A DNA stretch of 50,787 nucleotides from an uncultured Oxalicibacterium sp. (GTDB lineage Bacteria > Pseudomonadota > Gammaproteobacteria > Burkholderiales > Burkholderiaceae_D). The notes beneath the pieces are model-generated. The model did not search any database, had not been told where the DNA came from, and saw nothing but the letters and a program-made list of their open reading frames with translations. Of the stretch, positions 42,126 through 50,787 are shown piece by piece (position 1 is the stretch's first letter; every line of letters begins with the position of its first letter). The position numbers and the translations under genes are program-made. The stretch is from contig NZ_CAJYMD010000082.1 of the NCBI RefSeq assembly GCF_913776015.1, forward strand, positions 1 to 50,787, written 5' to 3'.

Positions 42126-42148
42126 GTAGATGCAGCGGCACCTACACT
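42119..42148 (+). promoter_or_regulatory. Plus-strand promoter toward mdh
   Basis: TTGACA (42119-42124, perfect), 18-base spacer, TACACT (42143-42148, four of six). Its -35 box overlaps the -35 box of the gntR promoter on the other strand. The RNA start is predicted near 42156, leaving a leader of about 165 bases before mdh. Confidence 0.55.
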
Positions 42149-42207
42149 CGCAAGCATGCAGTTATCCTGCCGAAGACACCCGCTTCTTACTTATAAGCAG
42201 AAAGAAG

Positions 42208-42218
42208 CCGCTAACCGG
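42208..42218 (+). promoter_or_regulatory. CCGCTAACCGG element in the mdh leader
   Basis: These eleven bases are identical to 36055-36045 (minus) in the sucA leader. Here they lie about 100 bases before the mdh ATG, within the predicted 5' leader RNA. Function unknown. Confidence 0.35.
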
Positions 42219-42319
42219 CCCGCATCACTAGGCTGACTTATCGCTTGTTCAACGGTATGATGAAGCGAGCAGAATGATTCAACGCACGGCCCCACCACTC
42301 ACCCACTGTGGAGATCAAT

Positions 42320-43309
42320 ATGGCTAAACAACCCCTGCGTGTTGCCGTCACCGGCGCAGCCGGCCAGATCGGTTATTCCCTGCTGTTTCGCATCGCCAAC
42401 GGCGACATGCTTGGCAAGGACCAGCCCGTCATTCTGCAATTGCTTGAAATCGCGGATGAAAAGCCGCAAAAGGCGCTGCATGGCGTGATGATGGAACTAG
42501 AGGATTGCGCCTTCCCGCTGCTCGCCGGCATGAGCGCGCACAGCGATCCGCGCGATGCTTTCAAGGATGCGGATGTCGCCCTGCTGGTCGGCTCCCGCCC
42601 GCGCGGCCCCGGCATGGAACGCAAGGATCTGCTGGAAGCCAATGCCAAGATCTTCACTGTACAGGGCAAGGCACTCAACGATGTCGCATCGCGCAACGTC
42701 AAGGTTCTCGTAGTCGGCAATCCGGCCAACACCAATGCTTACATCGCGATGAAATCCGCACCTGATCTGCCGCGCAAGAACTTCACCGCGATGCTGCGTC
42801 TCGATCACAATCGTGCGCTGTCCCAAATCGCCCTCAAACTCGGCAAACCCGTCGCATCGATCGATCGCATGTTCGTCTGGGGCAATCACTCGACGACCAT
42901 GTATCCCGACTACCGTTTCGCCACCGCCGATGGCGCATCCGTACGCGATGCGATCCATGACGAAGCCTGGAACAACGACGTTTTTCTACCCACAGTCAGC
43001 AAGCGCGGTGCAGCCATCATCGAGGCACGCGGGCTCTCGTCCGCCGCTTCCGCTGCCAACGCTGCCGTCCACCATGTACGCGACTGGCTGCTAGGCACCA
43101 ATGGAAAATGGACCACGATGGGAATTCCGACCGATGGCAGCTATGGGATTTCGGAAGACATCATTTTCGGCTTCCCGGTGACGACCGAAAATGGCGAATA
43201 CAAAATCGTCGAAGGGCTCGACATGGACACGTTTTCCAAGGAACATATCGATCTCAGCCTCAAGGAGCTTGTTGAAGAGCGCGAAAGCATCAAACACCTT
43301 CTTAGTTGA
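42320..43309 (+). CDS. mdh: Malate dehydrogenase
   Basis: Mdh interconverts malate and oxaloacetate with NAD. The 329-residue product is of the cytosolic-type (LDH-like, MDH2 subgroup) found in betaproteobacteria: NAD fold [16 protein letters not shown] (8-23), [18 protein letters not shown] (mobile substrate loop with its arginines), [13 protein letters not shown], the catalytic His in [13 protein letters not shown], and [16 protein letters not shown]. The ATG at 42320 has GGAG seven bases upstream. It is divergent from gntR, with a palindromic operator candidate between them, and has its own terminator. Confidence 0.96.
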   Translation: MAKQPLRVAVTGAAGQIGYSLLFRIANGDMLGKDQPVILQLLEIADEKPQKALHGVMMELEDCAFPLLAGMSAHSDPRDAFKDADVALLVGSRPRGPGMERKDLLEANAKIFTVQGKALNDVASRNVKVLVVGNPANTNAYIAMKSAPDLPRKNFTAMLRLDHNRALSQIALKLGKPVASIDRMFVWGNHSTTMYPDYRFATADGASVRDAIHDEAWNNDVFLPTVSKRGAAIIEARGLSSAASAANAAVHHVRDWLLGTNGKWTTMGIPTDGSYGISEDIIFGFPVTTENGEYKIVEGLDMDTFSKEHIDLSLKELVEERESIKHLLS

Positions 43310-43321
43310 CAGAAACATTGC

Positions 43322-43353
43322 AAAAAGACGGATGCTCTGCCATCCGTCTTTTT
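43322..43353 (+). terminator. Terminator after mdh
   Basis: Perfect stem AAAAAGACGGATG/CATCCGTCTTTTT with a six-base loop, starting 13 bases past the mdh stop codon. It separates mdh from the CitE-like gene. Confidence 0.9.
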
Positions 43354-43399
43354 CTTGAACCAGCCATTTTAAGCCAGCCGCAGCCAGCACAAATCATTC

Positions 43400-44374
43400 A
43401 TGTATCCCTCCGAAGTCCTGTTCCAGGGCACCCGCCTGCCGGTGTCCATTCCCGTTTGTGATCACTATGCCGGCTCGGAAAAGCTGATGCGCAAATCGCT
43501 GGCACTGCAACATGAACTCGGTCCGGTTTTCGATATCACCTTCGATTGCGAAGATGGGGCGGCGCACGGCAATGAAGAAAACCATGCGCATCTGATCGGT
43601 AAGCTGCTGGCAGATCCGGAGCAGAATCGTTTCGGCCGCATTGGCGTCCGCGTCCATGATCTCGGCAGCACATTCTTTGAGAAAGACGTCGCCATCATCC
43701 TTGAGCATGCTGCGCAACAGCTTGCCTATATCGTGGTACCCAAGGTCAATAGTGCCGAGGATGCGCGCAATGCAATCGAACTCATCAACCGTCTGGCCAA
43801 TCCCTATGGGCGTCGCAACCTGCCGGTTCATGTGTTGATCGAAAGCCACGGTTCGTTGACAGATGTACACGCCATTGCGGCCTTGCCGCAGGTAGAATGC
43901 CTGTCGTTCGGTGTCATGGACTTTGTTTCCGAGCATTACGGTGCCATTCCGGGGGAAGCAATGCGCTCTCCCGGCCAGTTCACCCATCCGCTGGTAAAAC
44001 GCGCCAAGATAGAAATTGCGGCCGCCTGCCATGCGTACGGTAAAACGCCATCGCATAACGTCACGACCGAAATACGTGATCTATCGGTGGTGAAGAATGA
44101 TGCGCATCTGGCGGCGACACAGTTTGGCTATACCCGTATGTGGAGTATTCATCCTGAGCAGATTCGCCCCATCGTGCAGGCTTTTTCACCAAAACTCGAT
44201 GAAGTGAACGATGCGGCTGCCATTCTGTCGCAAGCTCAGGCCGCGCAATGGGGGCCGACGCGCTACAAGGACACGCTACATGATCGCGCCAGTTACCGTT
44301 ACTACTGGACGATCCTGCAGCGTGCAAAACTGAGTGGCATGGCTTTGCCGGACGCTGCCCAAGCCCTAATTTGA
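43400..44374 (+). CDS. HpcH/HpaI aldolase (CitE-like acyl-CoA lyase) family protein
   Basis: A 324-residue TIM-barrel protein of the CitE/malyl-CoA lyase superfamily. FDITFDCEDGAAHG holds the acidic pair that binds magnesium, RIGVRVHDLG the arginine contacting substrate carboxylate, and VLIESHGSLTDVHAIAAL the second metal Glu. The C-terminal part includes YTRMWSIHPEQIRPIV. Stand-alone CitE-like proteins cleave or make CoA esters such as malyl-CoA, citramalyl-CoA or methylmalyl-CoA; which one is not clear. The genes citD and citF of citrate lyase are absent, so it is not the citrate lyase complex. It follows mdh after a terminator. Confidence 0.85.
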   Translation: MYPSEVLFQGTRLPVSIPVCDHYAGSEKLMRKSLALQHELGPVFDITFDCEDGAAHGNEENHAHLIGKLLADPEQNRFGRIGVRVHDLGSTFFEKDVAIILEHAAQQLAYIVVPKVNSAEDARNAIELINRLANPYGRRNLPVHVLIESHGSLTDVHAIAALPQVECLSFGVMDFVSEHYGAIPGEAMRSPGQFTHPLVKRAKIEIAAACHAYGKTPSHNVTTEIRDLSVVKNDAHLAATQFGYTRMWSIHPEQIRPIVQAFSPKLDEVNDAAAILSQAQAAQWGPTRYKDTLHDRASYRYYWTILQRAKLSGMALPDAAQALI

Positions 44375-44432
44375 TTTGATTCGACAAATATTCTCTTCTG
44401 GCGAAAGACTGGAAGACCTCATGGAGAAATGC

Positions 44433-44927
44433 ATGAAAAAACTGATCTGCGCCTTGCTGCTTGCCGGCATGGCATCGGCTGCTCCCGGTGTATTCGCGCA
44501 AGCGTCCGCACCGGCAAAAAAGGAAACCACAAAAAAACCGGCAGTCAAGAAGGCGGCGAAACCTGCTGCGGCAGCCGCAGTAGCAGGTGGTGCACTGGTC
44601 GCTGACGAGAAAGAAGAAGATCTGGGCAAGGCGAATATCGAAGGTTCGATCGTGACCGAATACATGTGCGAGTTCGGCGTCAAGATCACCGTCTATCACA
44701 ACGAAGGTGACGATCAATATATCGCATTGCGCTGGAAAAACTCCGTCGAACGCCTGCGCCGCATTGGCACCACGACCGGCGCCAACCGCTTCGAGAATCG
44801 CCGCTATGGCATCGTCTGGATCAACATTCCGACCAAGGCCATGTTGCTGGATTCGCGCAAGGGCCAACAACTGGCCAACGAATGCCGCAATCCGGAACAG
44901 CAAAAGGCTTTTGCCGCAAAGGGTTGA
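44433..44927 (+). CDS. Secreted protein with possible MliC-like (lysozyme inhibitor) domain
   Basis: A 164-residue exported protein: signal peptide MKKLICALLLAGMASAAPGVFAQ, a Lys/Ala/Pro-rich linker (residues 25-55), then a small domain. That domain reads EYMCEFGVKITVYHNEGDD, RWKNSVERLRRI, TTTGANRFENRRYGIVWINIP and ends NECRNPEQ. The order C..G..I.V.Y, then TG..RF, then W, then C resembles the periplasmic lysozyme-inhibitor domain MliC/PliC, but the assignment is an inference from pattern only. The start at 44433 has GGAG nine bases upstream. It lies between the CitE-like gene and acnA, and appears unrelated to the TCA cycle by sequence. Confidence 0.7.
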   Translation: MKKLICALLLAGMASAAPGVFAQASAPAKKETTKKPAVKKAAKPAAAAAVAGGALVADEKEEDLGKANIEGSIVTEYMCEFGVKITVYHNEGDDQYIALRWKNSVERLRRIGTTTGANRFENRRYGIVWINIPTKAMLLDSRKGQQLANECRNPEQQKAFAAKG

Positions 44928-44936
44928 TGTCATCTG

Positions 44937-44975
44937 GTTCGGGCAAATGTGTTTGGCCCGAACAGCGCTAAGCGC
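44937..44975 (+). promoter_or_regulatory. Hairpins in the acnA upstream region
   Basis: GTTCGGGCAAA/TTTGGCCCGAAC pair with one bulged base around a four-base loop (44937-44963), followed at once by AGCGCTAAGCGC (to 44975). No T run follows, so this may be leader RNA structure, not a terminator. Confidence 0.35.
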
Positions 44976-45076
44976 GACATCCCGTCTTGTGGCCGACAGG
45001 GGTGATGTCGCTGAAAACATCTGATTTTCGGTCAATCCAGTTCGTCTAGCATCAATTTCGCATCAAGGAGAAAAAC

Positions 45077-47800
<2,724 letters not shown>

Positions 47801-47820
47801 TACGCCCCATCACCAACATA

Positions 47821-47850
47821 AAAAGCCGCATGCTTGCATGCGGCTTTTTT
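47821..47850 (+). terminator. Terminator after acnA
   Basis: Stem AAAAGCCGCATGC/GCATGCGGCTTTT with a two-base centre (TT) and a six-T tail, 20 bases past the acnA stop codon. Confidence 0.88.
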
Positions 47851-47924
47851 CATTTGTGCAATCTTGCCAATAAGCATTTCACAATTACTCTACAATAGTG
47901 AGTCTTGTCCTATTGATATTTTCT

Positions 47925-49139
47925 ATGCGCCGTCCAATCAAACGTGCTCCTCGCAAACTATCCGCCGATGGTCAACGATTAACTACGCTCGCAAAAGCCA
48001 TCATTCAGGCTTCGAGCCGCGTGGAAGAACGACAATGGGAAGGGCAAATGGATAGCCTGCTGCAGCGACTGCTGCGCACTCGTCATCAGGAAACATTGGA
48101 TATCGCCCTCGACCAGCTCTTCAATGAAGCGCCAATGGCCTACGATGCGCTGACTGATGCCGCTGAAGCCGCCAGCGAATCCTGTCTGATCGAACAAAAC
48201 GGCGTACGTTACGATGCGTTGCTATTGGCCGCACCCATCCTGGCGTGGACACGCTTCGCCATCGCTTCCGGCCCGATTCCTGCCGATATGGTCGCCACAC
48301 TATCTGCGCATTTGCACGCGCATATTCTGGCGAGCGATGCGCGCATGGCGATGGCACCCATGCTGTTTTCGATCGACCAGTTACCACGCACGCACAGTGA
48401 AATTCATTTGCTGACCCAGCAAATGGCTCAGGCGGCATTGCATGGCACACCGATCAAGACCGTTGCACAGCCAGCAGAAACCGCTCCCTTCCTCGCCGAT
48501 ACCCGCTACCTGCTCGCCGCGATTGCCGTACCGGTAGGCGAACCGCTCTTCCGCTGGCAGGCTACAAGTAATCTTGCAGATCGCGACGAAGCACTCGCAC
48601 AATGGAATACGCAAGCCATGCCTAACATCGCACGGCTGTTGCCGGGATGCGGTATCGAACTACTGTTGCCCGAAGCGTATTTCGTCGCGTGTCGCGAAGG
48701 CGACAAGCAGATTCGTCCCGCATCGATCCGCGCCGCTGTTCACTATCTGATACATACGTTGGGCGTAGAAGCACCGGCCTTGCAAGCCGTCATAGGCGGT
48801 TTTGGCGAAGATGGCGAACGTGTCGATGAATACCGCATCGGCTTTGCGCTGGTCAACCAGTCCGACATTCTGTATGGCGTGATCTGGCCACTCTATGGCG
48901 ATGAAGAAGCAGAAGAAAATGCATTTGGCATGCTGGAAGCCGAACCGCGCAAATCCCCGCTCGAAGAGATTCACGCCTTGCTGGAAGAGTCAGGCATCAT
49001 CCGCATCAAGCGGCATCTCGAACAATTCTCGATGGAATCGTGCGACGACTGTGGCGCCCCACTCTTTGCCGATCCCGATGGCGAACTCGTCCATGCCGAA
49101 ATGCCGGAAGAAGCCGTCAACCCTGAACATCTGCATTAA
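47925..49139 (+). CDS. DUF2863 family protein
   Basis: A 404-residue soluble protein that I recognise as DUF2863, a family seen mainly in Betaproteobacteria and of unknown function. It starts with a basic stretch (MRRPIKRAPRKLSADGQRL) and has long helical segments. The C-terminal SMESCDDCGAPLFADPDGELVHAEMPEE contains CDDC, a possible metal or thiol site with only two cysteines. The ATG at 47925 fits the family start; an in-frame GTG at 47898 lies two bases after a TACAAT box and is less likely. No ribosome binding site is obvious. It is convergent with the CYTH gene. Confidence 0.8.
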   Translation: MRRPIKRAPRKLSADGQRLTTLAKAIIQASSRVEERQWEGQMDSLLQRLLRTRHQETLDIALDQLFNEAPMAYDALTDAAEAASESCLIEQNGVRYDALLLAAPILAWTRFAIASGPIPADMVATLSAHLHAHILASDARMAMAPMLFSIDQLPRTHSEIHLLTQQMAQAALHGTPIKTVAQPAETAPFLADTRYLLAAIAVPVGEPLFRWQATSNLADRDEALAQWNTQAMPNIARLLPGCGIELLLPEAYFVACREGDKQIRPASIRAAVHYLIHTLGVEAPALQAVIGGFGEDGERVDEYRIGFALVNQSDILYGVIWPLYGDEEAEENAFGMLEAEPRKSPLEEIHALLEESGIIRIKRHLEQFSMESCDDCGAPLFADPDGELVHAEMPEEAVNPEHLH

Positions 49140-49157
49140 CTAAGTGCTCTTCCGAAG

Positions 49158-49622
49158 CTACCAGTTTCGGAAAGGATGCTTCAAAAGACTGGTATTGAAA
49201 TAACGCGGATCTGCCGACACTTCCTGCCCTACCCAGTCCGGTTTGGCAAAAGCCTGCTCCTCGCTTTCCAGCTCGATCTCCGCCACCACCAATCCTTCGT
49301 TGTCGCCCAAGAAGGCATCCACTTCCCAAACCATGCCCTTATGGGTAACGCGCGTACGGGTCTTTTCAATCAAGGGACGCTCACATAAGGCATCCAGCAT
49401 GCGGCTGGCCTCTTCAAGCGGAATGTCGTACTCCCATTCACTGCGACTGATGCCCTGCGCCTTGCCCTTGATCGTCAACATGGCGCGTGTGCCTTCGATG
49501 CGTACACGCACGACCCGTTCAGGTTGTGAGGACAAATATCCCTGGCGAATCAGCACAGGTTCACCCAGCGCACGCCAGGCATTTCCCTGCACCAGAAATT
49601 TTCTTTCGATTTCCGTGCTCAT
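49158..49622 (-). CDS. CYTH domain protein (probable inorganic triphosphatase)
   Basis: A 154-residue protein of the CYTH/triphosphate tunnel metalloenzyme family. EIERKFLV (4-11) is the signature ExExK strand. Later strands supply the basic and acidic tunnel residues (VVRVRIEG, AMLTIKGKA, WEYDIPLEEA, KTRTRVTHKGMVWEVDAF, LVVAEIELESEEQAF). It has the single-domain form. Close relatives characterised in Nitrosomonas and Clostridium hydrolyse tripolyphosphate, so this is the likeliest activity; thiamine triphosphate is an alternative. The start overlaps the upstream carboxypeptidase stop by four bases (ATGA), so the two are translationally coupled. Confidence 0.87.
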   Translation of the reverse strand: MSTEIERKFLVQGNAWRALGEPVLIRQGYLSSQPERVVRVRIEGTRAMLTIKGKAQGISRSEWEYDIPLEEASRMLDALCERPLIEKTRTRVTHKGMVWEVDAFLGDNEGLVVAEIELESEEQAFAKPDWVGQEVSADPRYFNTSLLKHPFRNW

Positions 49623-50752
49623 CGCGCTTCCTGCAGCACGTTATCGAGAATCGGCTTGAGCATGTCGCGTCCGAGACGGGCACTACGCTCGCCATTCCAG
49701 CCGACCTTGGGTTCCGGCGTGAGTGCATTGTCCTTGAATGGCATTTCCAGCGTGAGAGAAACGCACTTGAACGTATGGCCGACGTATTTGGAAGCTAGCT
49801 TCAACATATCCTCGCGATACTTGCCCGCAGCATAGCCATGTTCAGTCTGGAAATCCTCGCTGGCCTGCAACAGACGATCGACAAAGCGCTGCTGTTCTGC
49901 CATCTGTTGCGCGGTAAAGCCCTCAAGCATTTCACTTCCCGCCACAAAGACGTATGGCAATCCCTCATCGCCGTGGATGTCGAGAAAAAGATCGCATCCC
50001 GTTTCATGCATGCGCTGCCGCACATGAAACACTTCGGGACTACGCTCCAGCGTAGGTACCATCCATTCACGATTCAGATTGGCCCCGGCTGCATTAGTCC
50101 GTAAATTTCCCCGTACGGAGCCGTCGGGATTCATGTTTGGCACGACGTAGAAAACCGCATGCTGTAACGCGGCTTGCGCGGTTTCATTCTGCTCATCAAG
50201 CAAGGCATCAAGCATGCCTTCGACAAACCACTCTGCCATGCTCTCACCCGGATGCTGGCGAGCGATAATCCATACCTTGCGTCGTGCAGCCGGATTGCCA
50301 ACAACAACCATATCCAGATCACGGCCATCTATCGTCTTACCCAGCCAGGCAATACGCGCCTTAGGTGAAAGCTGACAGCGCGACAGCAGATTCAAATGCC
50401 GTTCCCATGAATAAGGTTCGAAATAGGCAAAGTACATGCTGTCGTGCTTGGGCGTACAAGTGATGGTCAGGTCGCGCCCATCGAATACGGTAGGCACACG
50501 AAACCAGTTGATACGATCGTAACTTGCCGCCGCCTGATAATCTTTCCAGCCGTCCGGATACGTCGCCTTGTCGGCATCGACAATACGCAGCTTGCAGCGC
50601 TCCCCGTGCGCTCCTTGCAAACGGAAATAAAACCATTGCGCAAAATCCGCATGGCTGTCGGGGCGCAGACGCAACTCGATGGCTTGCGCTGATTCTGCGC
50701 TCACGACCTCGATGGCACCGGCATCGAAGGCGCTACTGATGATAGGAGTCAT
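49619..50752 (-). CDS. M14-type cytosolic carboxypeptidase
   Basis: A 377-residue protein without signal peptide, resembling the cytosolic carboxypeptidase (CCP) branch of M14. An N-terminal beta-sandwich (FAQWFYFRLQGAHGERCKLRI, then CTPKHDSMYFAYFEPYS) precedes the peptidase domain. The zinc ligands are His167 and Glu170 in RQHPGESMAEWF and His260 in FLDIHGDEG. The catalytic Glu336 is in LTLEMPFKD. VVPNMNPDGSVRGNLRTNAAGANLNREW is the substrate-carboxylate Arg/Asn region. Bacterial CCP substrates are poorly known. The ATG at 50752 has no clear ribosome binding site. It overlaps the CYTH gene by four bases. Confidence 0.9.
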   Translation of the reverse strand: MTPIISSAFDAGAIEVVSAESAQAIELRLRPDSHADFAQWFYFRLQGAHGERCKLRIVDADKATYPDGWKDYQAAASYDRINWFRVPTVFDGRDLTITCTPKHDSMYFAYFEPYSWERHLNLLSRCQLSPKARIAWLGKTIDGRDLDMVVVGNPAARRKVWIIARQHPGESMAEWFVEGMLDALLDEQNETAQAALQHAVFYVVPNMNPDGSVRGNLRTNAAGANLNREWMVPTLERSPEVFHVRQRMHETGCDLFLDIHGDEGLPYVFVAGSEMLEGFTAQQMAEQQRFVDRLLQASEDFQTEHGYAAGKYREDMLKLASKYVGHTFKCVSLTLEMPFKDNALTPEPKVGWNGERSARLGRDMLKPILDNVLQEAR

Positions 50753-50787
50753 AGGATTTTTAGAACGAACAATCGCGAGATCAGTAT

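Noticed and set aside
43400-44374. Citrate lyase beta subunit (citE)
   Set aside because: No acyl-carrier (citD), alpha (citF) or activation genes nearby; the protein fits the wider CitE-like/malyl-CoA lyase group.

Overview
The window is chromosomal core sequence from a betaproteobacterium. Gene content and order point to Burkholderiales, most likely the Oxalobacteraceae (Herminiimonas/Janthinobacterium-like). This is inferred from the tig-clpP-clpX-lon-hupB-ppiD run, the hpnCDE squalene genes, a DUF2863 protein, and the GntR/sdhCDAB/sdhE/gltA/odhA-odhB-lpd cluster opposite mdh/CitE-like/acnA. No insertion sequence, phage, CRISPR array or rRNA gene was seen. Coding density is high and no unexplained gap exceeds 300 bases.

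Layout. 1-2.9 kb: 5' part of purL, a DoxX-type membrane protein, an AI-2E family permease, a 49-residue membrane peptide and a tRNA 3'-end remnant. 3-7.5 kb: dadA, the NAD(P)HX repair enzyme nnr, and a YbbA-like ATPase divergent from tesA. 7.5-16.5 kb, all minus: tRNA-Leu, tig, clpP, clpX, lon, hupB, tRNA-Val, tRNA-Asp and ppiD, a protein-folding and proteolysis block. 16.8-19.9 kb: hpnC-hpnD-hpnE, which make squalene. 20-27.5 kb: radA, alr, lplT, then tsaB-rimI-udg4-DUF1853 and a thioredoxin-like protein. 27.5-30.3 kb: cspA, a secreted coiled-coil protein, zapE and a small lipoprotein.

30.3-47.8 kb is a TCA-cycle supercluster. On the minus strand lie gntR, sdhC-D-A-B-E, gltA, odhA (sucA), odhB and lpd. 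On the plus strand lie mdh, a CitE-like lyase, a small secreted protein and acnA. Together they cover citrate synthase, aconitase, the 2-oxoglutarate dehydrogenase complex, succinate dehydrogenase and malate dehydrogenase. The tail, 47.9-50.8 kb, holds DUF2863 and an overlapping pair, an M14 carboxypeptidase and a CYTH phosphatase.

The coding genes are mostly familiar; the least explained signals are in the leaders of the TCA genes. They are a 25-codon ORF with its own ribosome binding site ending 4 bases before sdhC, a structured sucA leader matching the position of the Burkholderiales sucA RNA motif, an 11-base element (CCGCTAACCGG) shared by the sucA and mdh leaders, and an 18-bp perfect palindrome between gntR and mdh that overlaps the gntR -10 box. 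Other points are an intrinsic-terminator-like hairpin inside the lon leader and a mirrored TAAAATACCGCC element in front of tsaB and the thioredoxin gene. Everything here was read by eye; no database search was run.
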